NCBI GenBank assembly: GCA_001692895.1
Contig: KV748177.1
Coordinates: forward strand, 5,494,130-5,558,129
DNA from: Cenococcum geophilum 1.58
Lineage: Eukaryota; Ascomycota; Dothideomycetes; Gloniales; Gloniaceae
DNA length: 64,000 bases
Direction: 5' to 3'
Part shown: positions 35,400-47,494 of the stretch, in pieces
Layout of the letters: each line of letters begins with the position of its first letter
Numbering within the stretch: the stretch's first letter is position 1
Made by a program: the position numbers and the translations under genes
Notes under the pieces: generated by a model
Databases searched by the model: none
What the model was told of the DNA's origin: nothing
Seen by the model: only the letters and a program-made list of their open reading frames with translations

Positions 35400-37390
35400 C
35401 CTACTTTACCTTAAACTATTTAACCCTTTTATTAAAGATCTTATAGTATACGTTCTTAAAATAACCAATTAATTAATTAAATAGATTATAGTTAACAAAT
35501 ACCTAAATAATAAGTTTATTTAAGAGATACTTAAGCTAATATAAGATAGCATTAGACGCTTTAAAAGGATTTCTTTAAGTAAATATAAAGACTACGGAAA
35601 CTGCTTATATTACTAAAACCGCCTAGTTATACCTAACTATAATAAACTTAAGCTTAAACTCCTTAAATATATATATAATCTACTAATAGCCAGCTACCTA
35701 GGCTAAGAAAAAACCCTAGAACTGCTCTAATAAGAATACTATTAGCTGAATATGCATAATATAATACGAAGGTATATCTTTAGCTACTATATCTACTAAC
35801 GAGCTAAAGCTTCGCATAAGATATATAACGGCCTTTTAAAGCTCCTACCTGTTCTAAACCAAAGATAAAACGATATCTTAATTAACTTTATTATTAACCT
35901 CTATATAAGTAAGGGTTGTATAAATATTATAGTAGTTATAGATTAACTATCTAAGATAAGATACTTAATTGCCTACCCTAATATATTAACACCTACTATT
36001 ACCTAACTATTCCCAGATTATATATAGAAACTCTATAAACTCCCTAAAACGATTATCTCTAATAAAGGCAGCTAGTTTATTTCAATATTTTAGAAAAACT
36101 AACTACCTAACTCCGCATTAAAGTATTATTATTTATAGTATACTACCTAAAAATAGATAACGTAGTCGGCGGGCTAGTGGCCTACGCGGGCTAGTGGCCT
36201 ATCTCAAAACCCAACCAAAAATTAGATAATTCATATCTTAATATCTTAACAATTACTTAATAATAATTTCTAATAATTTATATTTTGACTTTTATATACA
36301 CTTTGCAGCTTCTATTAAAGTTATATAGTAAATAGTTTAGTAGTTTTTAAGATATAGTAATTTAGCCTTATTTTAGCCCCTAAAATTTAATATATTAAAA
36401 ACTACTAAACTAATTACTATGCAACTTTAATAAAAGCTGTAAAGTGTATATGAAAGTCCAAATCCGAATTATTAGAATTTATTATTAAGTGGTTATTAAG
36501 ATATTAAGGTATAAATTTGGTGAGTTTTGAGGTAGGCTACTAGCCCGCGTGGGCCACTAGCCCGCCGACTACGTTAGTTAAATAGAACGTATAAATATTA
36601 TAATAGAATAGTATATCCGGATATATATGTTATACTTATAAGATAACTAGATTAACTAGCTTATATTTACTAAATTTACTATAAATAATTCCGTTTTAAA
36701 AACTATAAAGGTCTCCCTATTCCTGGCTAACTATAGCTAGTATCTATAAATGGGTTTTAACTCTTTTAGTAATGTTCCTTGCCTTACTTATTATACCTTA
36801 TAAGTTATAGAAGTCAATAAATTTATTGAAAAGATAGAGGAACTATAATAATTCCTTACTAATAAAATAATATAGGCCTAATCTATTTATAAAGCCGCAG
36901 GGAATAAGAAATAAACCCTAGTACTAGCCTACTAAATTAGTAACTTTATTTAGCTAAATATAAGAAATCTAAACATAAAACAACCTATTAAGAAACTTAA
37001 TTAGAAGAACGCTGGCCCTTATAAGGTTAAGAAGGTTATTTCCTCTTATGCCTACCGACTAAAGCTCCGTAATATGGTTAAAATCCACCCCGTATTCTAT
37101 ACGTTAGTCCTCCACCCTACTACCCCTATATTAGACGCCCTACCTAAATAAATATAAAACCTTCCCCTACTAGTTAAAGTAAATAGTACGAATAAGTACT
37201 TTATTAAAAGAATTAATAATATTAAGTATAATAAACGGAAACGCTAATATATATATTTTATAAAATGGAAAGGCTTTACTAAGCCCTTATAGGAACCTAT
37301 TAACTTTATAGGACTTATATAAGCTATAGAAGACTTTTATAAACTCTACCTAGAACTACTATAGCCCTATCTCGCAGAAGCTCGAGTTTA
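35400..37390 (+). pseudogene. Gypsy-B'' integrase and chromodomain remnant
   Basis: Plus-strand counterpart of 20400-21930 in Gypsy-B: integrase zinc-binding segment and core about 35560-36720 (interrupted by the MITE at 36160-36574), C-terminal region to about 37140, chromodomain about 37180-37330. Broken. Confidence 0.7.
36160..36574. mobile_element. Palindromic MITE with TA target duplication (415 bp)
   Basis: Inserted at TA (36158-36159 and 36575-36576) in the Gypsy-B'' integrase region; removal restores the B sequence aatagaTAgttaaatag. Ends are ACGTAGTCGGCGGGC and its complement. Almost the whole element is one imperfect palindrome with arms of roughly 190 bp and an AT-rich centre. Each arm carries two copies of GCGGGCTAGTGGCCTA-like sequence next to the end. 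The tips stay GC-rich while the interior is AT-rich. It has no coding capacity. The TA duplication suggests mobilisation by a Tc1/mariner or pogo-type transposase; no such gene is in the window. Confidence 0.9.
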
Positions 37391-37402
37391 AAGGGGGGGT
37401 AC

Positions 37403-37760
37403 TATTATAGAATACCCCCATAATACCTTATATATATTTACCTATTTCTACTAACTTAGTAACTGAAAACTGACTATAAGACGGCAATCTAACGTAACTT
37501 GCCGCATTCTACTATATTTTACTAAGTTTTACTAAGTTTTACTAAATCCTGCTAAGTTCTGCTAGGACTACTACCTAAATCCTATTCTACTCTATATATA
37601 TATTAACTAAGCAGCCAAGTCCACAATATATACCTTTTCTTCCCGTTTTCCTACCTTCTTTCCTTACGTAATGTCTTAACCTCCTTACATAGTTTATATA
37701 TATAGCTTAATAATATCTACCTTGCTATATATTATCGCCGCTTATACTTACTCTGTAACA
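37403..37760 (+). repeat. Gypsy-B'' 3' LTR
   Basis: About 358 bp, directly after the polypurine tract, ending ctctgtaaca. It abuts the Gag region of the minus-strand Gypsy-C copy. Confidence 0.88.
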
Positions 37761-38500
37761 GTTCTCTACCTATTAATTAGGCTTTAATCTTATCTAAAAT
37801 AGCTTATTAAAGAGTAGTAACTCTAGCGGCTTTATTCTAATCTAGTTCGCTAATAAGGCCTAAAAATTCTAAAAAGAAGCTAGTAAAGTCTTAGTTCCGT
37901 TATTATAGATTTTTAAGTTTAGTAATAGCTATATATTTACAGTTAGTATTATTATATATTTATTCTAATAGAGAGATAAAGATTTTAAAATTAATAAAGG
38001 TGTTATTATAGAAGAATAGGTCTATAGTTTATGCGACGTCTTTACTTAAACGAGATATTTTATAGCTAACTTTACTAGCTTTAGTAGGGTATTAGTTATA
38101 GTTTATTAAAAGTTTAAAATAAAGCTTAGTTATAAAGGGACGTAGGTTATTTTAATTTCCATTAAATATTAGAGGGTTAGAGAGCTTTTTAGATTTTATA
38201 ATAGGTATTAGATTTATTATAGACATAGGTTAAGTTAATATTACTAGTTTAGGGTTCGCGTTTAATAGGTTAGGCTTAGATATAGTTATTTTAATTTTGT
38301 TTATAGAGGGTATTAATACTAGGGTCTCTAACGTAAATACTTTAGCGTTATAGAGTTCTTTGCGTATTGCTTTAATTAATTGTTATTACTAGGCTAAGGT
38401 ATCTATAAAGGTCTGTTATATTATAGTTAACTGTTCCCTAACTAGGGCTATAATACTTATAGTTAACGTAGAGGATTTAAGTTTATTTACTATTTTAATA
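37761..38500 (-). pseudogene. Gypsy-C Gag N-terminal remnant
   Basis: Aligns in reverse complement with about 61730-62485, the Gag start of the Gypsy-C copy at the right end of the window. No intact frame. Confidence 0.65.
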
Positions 38501-38523
38501 GTAGTTATTTTAACGTAATATAA

Positions 38524-39629
38524 TATAAAGGCGCGAAGAGACTTTAGGGAAGATTTAAAGGGATAATATAAATTTTATCTTTTTTTATTTTTATTTTTTA
38601 TATCCGTTGTATTATACTACGTATAATACTACGCATGCAGCCTCTAGGCTATGGCGCTATAGTTCTATATACATAAATCCTTTCTAGGTAGCTTAATATA
38701 TACTAGTAGCTATGTCCTAGTAGTTTATAAATCCTTAAATTAGGGATTTATAGCTTCCTAGTAAGATGCTAGGTTGCTAATAACTATTAGGTAGTAAGAA
38801 AACGATAGGAAAATAGTAGAGAAAATTGGAATAAAATTATAAATAATCCTAACGCCTGTCCCTGTCCTTTTGCTTTCTATAGTCTATCTACTAGGACTTT
38901 AGTAGGAGTTGCCTCCTTCTAGAGATCCTTTTGCTCTTAGCCACTTCCTAGTAGCTATTTTTGTCCTACTTAAGAATAGAAAAAGCGCCCTTCTTCCTTT
39001 CTTTGTACAAAAAAGCTTCTCTAAGGAGAGAGAAGAGCCTATTTGTCTTTGTATTACCTTTCTATCTTCCCAATGTAGTCTGCATTCTAGTAAGAGGTGC
39101 GTAGGGGTTTGTACCGCAGTACAGTCCTTAAAGCATCTACCTTCTTTGTCCTTCCCTATTATTTTAGAGAAGGATTTAAAGAAGCCTTTTCCTAGTTTTA
39201 GTTGAAAGAAAGCTGATTGTGGCTTTTTAGGATATTTATCCTTAGTGGCTTTAAAAGAGAAAGGGTAGTTTCCTTTACAGATTCTCGTATAGTGTTTTAA
39301 ATTTTATCTAAATCTAAGGGTATATAGCTTTTGCTAGGGATAAGATGTTATATAAAAAAGAGAAAGAAATAATAAGAGAATTTTATAATTAAATAGTTAG
39401 AGGTCTTAGTAGTTAATATATACGGTCTTTAACAAACTTTAGTAGAATTTAATAAAACTAGTAGAACTTAGCAGAAGTTAATTAAGCTAGCAGAATTCGG
39501 AAGAATTCGGTTAAGCGTCAATTTTTACTAAAACGTTCGTTTTGGTAGAATTTGGTAGAACTTGGTAGAATTTATCTATTAAGTGTTTTACTAAGACATT
39601 TTTACTGTAACTGGGCTAGTCCCGTTACA
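38524..39629 (-). repeat. Gypsy-C 5' LTR interrupted by a LINE copy
   Basis: LTR sequence is 38524-38580 and 39299-39629, about 380 bp in all, starting TGTAACGGGACTAGCCC on the minus strand. It holds three GAA triplets at 10-bp spacing (39548, 39558, 39568) and further spaced AGNAGAA modules at 39445-39520, like the Gypsy-B LTR. Confidence 0.8.
38581..39298 (-). mobile_element. 5'-truncated Tad1-type LINE copy (718 bp)
   Basis: Same family as the LINE at 24504-30968. It keeps the A-rich tail (T-rich here, 38581-38601), the 3' untranslated region and the last about 130 codons of ORF2, with the C-terminal Cys/His segment about 39100-38980. It is flanked by a perfect 11-bp target duplication AAATTTTATCT (38570-38580 and 39299-39309). 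5' truncation is typical of target-primed reverse transcription. The plus-strand open frame at 38909-39205 is a shadow. Confidence 0.92.
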
Positions 39630-40025
39630 TTTGTACCTTTATATTAATTAGACTATTTATTAACCTATAGCGCGTAAATTATACTATTATAGTTAAGCTA
39701 AGCTATAAGCTCTTAGAGGTAAAATAACTGTTTACTTAGATAGATTAATAAGGACAAACTAACCCTATTTACTATAGTACTATTATAGCTAATTAAAAGT
39801 CAAGTATTAAGTAGAAGATATTAAAGTTAACTAAATTTACATTATTACTATAGAAGTTGGTATATAAAGAAAAGGCTAATTTAAGCTTAAAAGTAGGCTA
39901 AGATAAGAAAAAAGATACCAAGACTATCTAATACTGGTAATAATTATAAGAGTATAATATAACTATAAATAGTTCTAAATACTATATATAGCTACTATAT
40001 AGCGAAACCTATTATAATTATATAG
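39630..40025. other. Unassigned AT-rich stretch
   Basis: About 400 bp between the Gypsy-C LTR and the Gypsy-F LTR. The plus strand has a weak coding-like character (Lys/Gln/Tyr-rich) with RIP-type stops, perhaps part of another retroelement's Gag or of an older target. I cannot identify it. Confidence 0.4.
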
Positions 40026-40356
40026 TGATATATACACGGGCTAAGGGACGTATCTTTTAGTAACTTATAGGTAGTAGCTGTTAGCGACTTAGTTAATTAA
40101 GGCACGAGTACGGTAAAAGGGTCGCGTAAGCCTATATAATTAGATTGTCTATAAACGAGGATCTAAAGTTAAAGAAAGGAAAGGAGACGGAAGGCGGCGC
40201 CGCTTAACGTTATATATAATCCTCTAGTCACGTAATAGTAATTATTTAAAACTGTGTAGAACTGTCTACAACTATCCGCCATAATCTACTAATATTTATT
40301 AGCTATAATCTACTAGTTTCCACTAATATCTATTAGTTTTCACCAGCGCTGTAATA
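40026..40356 (-). repeat. Gypsy-F 3' LTR (left edge approximate)
   Basis: Right edge is set by the polypurine tract complement (cctccccctc, 40360-40369) and the TG-type start tattacagcgctgg on the minus strand. The left edge near tgatatatacacgg is a guess. No second copy is available to check it. Confidence 0.5.
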
Positions 40357-40379
40357 TTACCTCCCCCTCTAAAAAAGCT

Positions 40380-41868
40380 TGCCCGTAGGCTTTGTATATC
40401 CGTATTATATCTATAGGGTATTCTTATCTTTATACTTAATAGGCAGCTTATTATCTTCGCTATTTTAGTACTCTATTTACTTATTAAGGTACTTTAGGGG
40501 TTTATGTTTGCTAGGGTGACTTTTATAAAACTTTTAAAGTTTATAGGGACTACCTATAAAGTTCTATATAAGGTACTAAGTAGGGTTTAGGTTATACCCT
40601 TTCTAACTAATACAATATTTTAACGTTCCCCTTATAAGCTTATAGGCCAGTATTTCTTTAATTTCCTATTTATTATTACCATTAACTTAGATTAGTAGGG
40701 GAGGTTTATTCTTTTATCTAGGTAATAGGTTATTTGCGGCTTTTTATAGTTTATTTAAAGAGAAAATAGGGTAAACCTTAATTAAATCTAGGAGCTTTAC
40801 TTTGTATAAGTTGCCTATCTTTTTAAAAACCTTATATAGTCCTACTATCTAATAGTCTAGCTTACGGCTAAGTTATTCCGTCTTTTAGTTCTTTATTATA
40901 ACCTAGGCTATATCTCCTACGGTAAAGTTAGGCTCTTGTCTATACTTATTCGCCTACTATTATATTAATTTTTAGGCCTTTTTTAGATTTATATGGGCTA
41001 CTATCTAGGCTTCTTCTAAGCGCTTAGCGTACTACTAGGCTTTCTTATAAGATAGTTTTTCGCGTATAGTTTGGGGTTCTTCTAGTTTTTCCCAGTTAAA
41101 GCTTATATAGGGTAAGTAGCTTATTTTTAGCTAGATAGGGGTAAATTCTATAGAGTCGTAAGGTAGGGTCACTTGGGCGTAGTTTAGCCTAGTTATCTTA
41201 AAAGTAGTTAATAAAGGGCCGAAGTCTTTAGTCTAAGTAATAATTTATAATTTCCGTCTAACTATCTATCTGGGGGTAGTATACTATAAAAAGCTTTAGC
41301 TTAATACCTAAGATTTAGGTAAACTTATTCTAGAAAGCCAATATATATTGCGGCCTATAATTAGATATAATAGTATCTAATAGTCCGTAAATTTAGTAGA
41401 CGTAGTAAAAATATAGTTAGGCCGCCTCTTTAGTATTAATATTTTTATAATAGAGGATTAAAAACGGGCGCTTACTAAAGCGGTTAACTAGGATTATAAC
41501 TATATTATATCCGTTACGGTTTATAGGTAGTTTATAAAAGTCTATAAAGATATACTACTAGGGGCATTCTAGGACTAGAAGTGGCTTTAATAGTCCTAGG
41601 GTCTTATCCTATGGAATTATAAATCTATAGTAGTTGTTATAGTTCCGTATATAGCGGTTAATATCTATAACTATTTAGGCTAGTAGTAGCGGTTACTAAT
41701 AATCTTACGGGTTTTATTTTTTTAGGGTAGGCCGTAGAGACCTAGGTATAAGCTTTGGTAATAAGCCGGGTCCATAAGTTATGTTTTTTAGCTACTATTA
41801 GCCGTTCCTAGTACTTAAGTAGTCCGTTTTAAAGGACTATAGGCTAGTAATATTCTTTACCTTTTTAC
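40380..41868 (-). pseudogene. Gypsy-F integrase remnant
   Basis: The minus-strand conceptual translation resembles the Gypsy integrase core and C-terminal region, with a possible chromodomain tail near 40400-40560. It continues past the Copia-G insertion at 47490-47760. Broken. Confidence 0.6.
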
Positions 41869-41873
41869 AGTAC

Positions 41874-42061
41874 TGTCAGATAATCTATATTCTCTGTGGC
41901 GTAGGACGTGCATAGGTCACGTACATGGGTTACGTGTATTGTAAATATCTTCGTCTAAGCCCAGGGACCCCAGGTCAATCAACGGAAAAAAAGACATAAT
42001 TAAGATTATCAATCAATTAACCCATTTTATTAATAAATAGCTTAATACGAGTTACGTAACA
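41874..42061 (+). repeat. Copia-G 5' LTR
   Basis: 188 bp, from TGTCAGATAATC to TTACGTAACA. Followed by gttataagcctggtccgcc, the likely primer-binding region. Confidence 0.93.
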
Positions 42062-42349
42062 GTTATAAGCCTGGTCCGCCGACTTAAGAAGCTATTTAGC
42101 TATTACTTAATCATTTAAAGAAATTCTACCTTATCGTTAGACTCTAACACCTCATCGTCACAAGACGACCCTAATTGAAATCCTACCTTAATTGTCACAG
42201 GACGAGATTCCACGAGATTCCATGAGATTCCACGAGATTCCACCTTAATTGTTATAGGACGATCCTGATAATAAGGACGATCCTGATAATAAGGACGATC
42301 CTAATAATAAAAATACCATCTTAATTCCTCCTTTGCCTATTAGTTAAAT

Positions 42350-45300
42350 GACTCCACTGTTAAGTTCGTCTATTATAATTATCCTTAATAAGCTAGAAGA
42401 CTGGGAGCAATGGATCTGGCAACTATAAGCCCTTGTGGATAAATGAATTTGGGCCCACGTTAACCCAGACAATGTAGTACCTTAATGAGGTCTATTATAA
42501 GAACTAGCCTATCCAGAAGTTATAGATTTTAATGAGAATGCAACCTTATATGCATAGCTCTCGACGAATTAATAGAGGGCGTATGAGAATAGCAGATAAT
42601 ACTACGACTAAGACATAAAGTACTTCCTGAAATAGGAAGAGCATCTGCAATAGATACGCACCTAGATTACGTCCACAGTATTAATTTAGAAGAAGCTACT
42701 GCTTAACCCTTCCTTAATAGTTAAAGAATGGCTATCTTAACTAAAGGAGAACACCAAACCTACCTCGTTATTTATTAGGAAGAAGGTACAATATTAGTAT
42801 ACGGAAGCCCTTAAGGGGTTTAAATAGTTATTAAAATTAAACCTATGGCTAGATTAATGGGAATATATAATAGTACTAGGAGAGAAGTATAAGATCCCTT
42901 AAATGTTAGAAGGAATCTGGCTTTAAGATTTAGCAGACATTATTTAACCTTTTAGCGACGCCTACTATATAAAGTATACTACTGAGTTAAATAACCCACA
43001 GAAGTTAAGATCTTCCGAATACCGTAGAGTAGTAAAGGAGCTGCAAGAAGGACTTATAAGACCCTTAAAGAAAGCCAATACTACTATAAGAGGGAGTACC
43101 TTTAATACAGACTTCGTAGAGCAAGCTATTAAGGATCACTCTAATACTACTAAAGGTTTACGAAGAGGAGCCTTAGCATGTAATAGACGCTTAAAGAGAG
43201 CCGGGATACTAGTGGATAAGGAGACGTCCTGTAAGAAGCTAACTCCTAAGTGCTTAGCATGCGGAATACGAGGACACTCCTTTAGGGACTGTTGGTGTTT
43301 ATTTAAAGATAAGAGACCTATAGGAGTTATAATAGGAGATGCTCGCATTAATAGGGCACTAAAGAAGGTAGAAAAGAATAAGAATCTCGCTAACTAAGTT
43401 ATAAAGATTAGACTTAAAGAATAAGAAGATAAGGCTTAATAATGATAGGACGAGAGCTAGGAAGTTAAGATTAAGGGAGAAGCTAATATAATATTCCTAG
43501 AATTGTATTAAACCGGTTAACTCTATCTACTAAAGCTATTGACTATTCTTAACTTAGGAACCACTCTCTATATCTTTAATAACCTCTCTTGTTTTTATAA
43601 TTTTAGGAAAGCTTTAAGATATAAATACGTTATTGCCGGCAGCTTAGAAGTCCCTATACTAGGCTACAGTGATGTTACTATCTAAGTTACAAAACTAGAT
43701 AAGAGTAAAGGAATCCTACGTCTTAAGGACGTTACTTTTTATATGGACTTTAATATAAACCTAGTGTTGTTTTATCTACTTTAAAAATAAGGGTACTATT
43801 AGGATAATAAAGGAGATAATAATCTTCTAGTTTAAAAGGATAACATAACCCTATATTAAATAGAAGAACGTTATAGATAATAGACTATTAAATATGTCTA
43901 ATTAGGAAGCTTAAAATCCGTATTTAATATTAGCCGTCTACCGCGCCGTTAACGGAAGCGCAGAGTATTATTAAGAGACGTTCGTCTAGATTTAAAAGGT
44001 GATACACAACTATAGCATCTGCGTCTAGGTCATCTAGGACCTATAACCCTTTATTATCTAGGTCTTAACGCCCTAGGAGTTAAGCTTTAAGGCCTAAAGA
44101 TAACGGAATGTTAATATTACAGTCTCGCCAAAATTAAGCGTTAGGTTTTAAGAAGGTTCTTAAAATAGAAAATTAATAAACCCTATCTTAACCTCTATAT
44201 TAACTAAACTAACCTTAAGAAAGCGTATACTAGATTTATACGAGTTATACTTATCTACAATACCTTCTTAGGAAGATCCTTCCCGTATTTTATAATAACG
44301 CACGGCAAGGAGAAGGAGACACTATAAGTACTTAAAGATTTTATCTAATGGATTCGTCTAAGGTATAACCTTAAAGTTAATACTATTAGATTAGACAACA
44401 AGCTAGGGAGAAGAAGAACTCTTAAATGGCTACGGACGCAAGGGATTATATTTAAGCCTTTGGCGCTATATACCTAAGCATAGAATAGTACCGCCGAACG
44501 CTTAGGGGGTGTAATTATTAAGAGAGTACGTGCAATAAGAATTGCTGCTAATTTACTATATAACCTATGGAATAAGATAGTTAACTATATAGTCTACCTT
44601 CGAGATTAAACGCCATGGGAAAGCTTTGGTTGGAAATCGCTATATAAGAGGTTCTATACCTTCCTAGCTAATAGGAGATTAAGAAAGCCGCAACTAGCGC
44701 ACCTAAAAGCCTACGGCTGTAGGGCGTACGTAATAACGTCGGACGCCTAGCTAAAGAAGAAAAGGCTGAGCAAGCTAGATCCGCGAGCCTATATTAGCTA
44801 CCTCGTTAGCTATAACTCTACTAATATCTATAGGATCTAGATCCTATATAAAGGTATCGTTATCTCTATAAGGGACGTTATCTTTAATAAAAAGATGTTC
44901 TTTAACGGTAAGCGAACGGACATCTTAAAGGACCTATACGCTGAATTAGATACACTAATTGAGAAGATTTAACTCCCTAATACCCTAACTAAGAATAAGG
45001 TTCTTCTGAAAGACGATAAAGAAATATTTAAACCGTTAATTTAAGAGGAAGACGACGACAACGTTAATGAACTAGTGTGAACCTTTAATAAGTTAGCAGA
45101 TCTTAAGCTTGCAAGAGCTCTTAAAGATACGTACTGTACACCACCTCTAATAGAAAAAGACGAAGAATCTCTATGTGCCTTTCACGTCGAGTATCCTACG
45201 AAGTTAGATGTATAAGGTACTAATTAAAACGTCGCTTATTAAGCAGGAGATGCGTTTAACACTTAGGGGGTGTCTAACAACTCAGTTAAAGACTCGTTTA

Positions 45301-47290
45301 AGAAAGCTAGCGATAATAGGTTTAAAGACTTTGTTACTAAAAGGATCACATTAGCCTATCACGGCGCCTTCTTAGCAGAAAGGAAGTTTAACCTTAATAG
45401 TTAACTTAATGATAGTAAGCTAAAATCAGGCAGAATACGCGATATTAGATTATATAGGAAGAACCTACCTCCGCTACCCTAGTTAATTTAGGACCTTAAT
45501 ACGTATCCTCTTTAAGATTAGTTCTAAGAGGCTTAATAAGCCCATCTCTAATCTTATTATTAAATGAGGTCGTTTTAAGAAACAGATAAGAAGCATATAA
45601 AGGGACAATAGGTCCTTAGCTTAATGTGGGTGTTCGTCTATAAGATGGATAAGTATAGATTTCTCTAGAAATATAAGGCACGCTTAGTAGTTTACGGAAA
45701 TTAATAGGTCCTAGGAGACCTACCTATAAGAGCTACTATATTAGCTAGTACAACCTTTTAAACCCTTATGGCGATTACTATAAAATTTAACCTAGAGACG
45801 ATATAGATAGATACAGTTAATACGTTTATCTATTGCGATTTTAATAAGGTTGTTTATATAAAGCTACCGCTAGGGTTTAATAAAGGAAAGATAGACAAAG
45901 TACTACGCTTAAGAAAAGCCCTATATAGACTATAACGATCACCACTATTATAGCAGAAGAATCTCACAAGCTTATTAAACGAATTGGGTTTTAAAAAAGT
46001 ACCCTAGGAGCCGTATATTATGCTAAAAGGTAGAATAGTTGTCTTCTTCTATGTTAATAATATTGTCTTCTGCTACTAAAAGACAGATAAAAAGAAAGCT
46101 TAAAAAGCAATTAAGGAGCTAAGTAAGGAATACTAGATAAGTACCCTTAGCGAGCTAAAATGGTTCCTAGAAATCTATATGCTACGTAATTATAGCTAGA
46201 GGCTCCTATAGCTATCCTAGGAAGCCTATATTAAGAAGATAGCTAACTAGTATAAGATAGATCTTAGAGGGCGTCTTCTAGATACTCCTATGGCAGAATC
46301 GGAACTCCTCCCTACTAATTACCGTATAATCCGTCTAACGCGTCCGTCCCCTAATACAAACCTATTAGTCCGTCCTATATCCCTACTAGCTCCTATAATG
46401 CTATATTAGAGAAAACTGGGTTTAGTACTCTATATAGCTACTATAACGCGTCCAGATATTACCTTTACAGTATTACGGCTAATAAGGTTTAATTAGGACC
46501 TAAGCTAAGAGCACTATTAAGCGGCAGACAGAGTCATCTAGTACCTATATAGCACGAGGAGCAGAGCAATCTACTATGGAGGAGATAAGGAAGGAATAAA
46601 CGGTAGAGGGAGAGATAAAGAAATACGTGACTAAGGACGAGACGACAGAGACGGTAGAAGTAAAGCGCAATTATTTATCTATGCTAGCGATGCATTATTC
46701 GCGGATAACTCTATCAACAGAAAGAGCTTATAAAGATACATTATAAAGCTATTCGGGGGGCTGATCGCCTAGAGAGCAAATAAGCAGGGTACGGTTACGA
46801 CGTTAAGCATAGAAGCCGAGCTATTAGCCCTATTATAGACAGCAAAGGAAGCTATCTTTATTAGTAGGCTGCTTAAAGTAATAACGTTAAGGCTAAATAA
46901 GCCCTTAATTATTAACTATAATAACACCTAGACACTCCAACTAATTATAGAAGATACGGTAAAGCTAATCACAAAGCTCTAATACGTCGACATCTATTAA
47001 CACTAGTTGCGTTAAGAATACGCAATAAGATAAGTGCTATTTTAATGGAAAGCAATAAAGGAGATGATTGCCAATGGACTTACGAAGGCCCTGCCCAAGC
47101 AGAGGTTTAAGAGCTTTATTAATATAATCGGAATAGTGGATATCAAGGAGCGGCTAAATAAGGAGAAGCAATTAGAGGACCTAAGGGAAAATATTAGAGC
47201 GAGACGGAAGGATTTAGATAAGATTATAGTTTAATTAACGCACTAACGGACACGAGAAGGTAGTTAGCTTCGTTCTTAACTAGGTTAAAG
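42350..47290 (+). pseudogene. Copia-G Gag-Pol remnant
   Basis: Remnant of one long polyprotein in Copia order (Gag, protease, integrase, RT, RNase H). The zinc-knuckle region keeps a short open stretch at 43212-43397. The opposite-strand open frame at 43136-43348 is its shadow. Not functional as it stands. Confidence 0.8.
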
Positions 47291-47301
47291 CTAAGGGGGT
47301 A

Positions 47302-47489
47302 TGTCAAATAATCTATATTCTCTATAGCGTAGGACGTGCACGGGTCACGTACACGGGTTACGTGTATTGTAAATATCTTCGTCTAAGCCTAGGGACCCTA
47401 GGTCAATCAACGGAAAAAAAGACACAATTAAGATCATCAATTAATTAACCCATTTCATCAATAAACAGCTTAATACGAGTTACATAACA
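47302..47489 (+). repeat. Copia-G 3' LTR
   Basis: 188 bp, same ends as the 5' LTR (TGTCAAATAATC to TTACATAACA), preceded by the polypurine tract. Confidence 0.93.
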
Positions 47490-47494
47490 AGTAC

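Larger units (their letters stand above)
35022..37760 (+). mobile_element. Gypsy-B'', internally deleted two-LTR copy
   Basis: Two B-type LTRs in plus orientation (35022-35399 and 37403-37760) enclose only the integrase to chromodomain part (35400-37390) and a polypurine tract (aaaggggggg, about 37390-37399). Gag, protease, RT and the primer-binding region are missing; the 5' LTR joins the pol sequence directly. Flanking 5-bp sequences do not match (CTATA against GTTCT), so the copy arose by deletion or recombination between copies. A palindromic MITE lies inside. Broken and heavily RIP-mutated. Confidence 0.8.
37761..39629 (-). mobile_element. Gypsy-C minus copy, 5' end only
   Basis: Read on the minus strand: 5' LTR (39629 to 38524, split by a LINE copy) and the first about 760 bp of Gag (38500-37761), matching the plus-strand Gypsy-C at 61408-62485. 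The rest is missing at the B'' junction. Broken. Confidence 0.8.
41874..47489 (+). mobile_element. Copia-G, complete two-LTR fossil inserted in Gypsy-F
   Basis: Two 188-bp LTRs (41874-42061 and 47302-47489) with a 5-bp target duplication AGTAC (41869-41873 and 47490-47494). 5.6 kb. Plus-strand order: Gag with a CCHC zinc knuckle (about 43245-43300), protease (about 43520-43720), integrase (about 44000-44900), RT (about 45500-46300), RNase H (about 46650-47230), then a polypurine tract (ctaagggggta, 47291-47301). The LTRs differ at about 16 of 188 positions, all transitions by my count. It is broken, with dozens of interruptions, but is among the better preserved elements here. Confidence 0.93.

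Noticed and set aside
38909-39205. 98-codon plus-strand open frame
   Set aside because: It lies antisense to the LINE ORF2 C-terminal region in a truncated copy; the matching region of the full LINE is coded on the minus strand.
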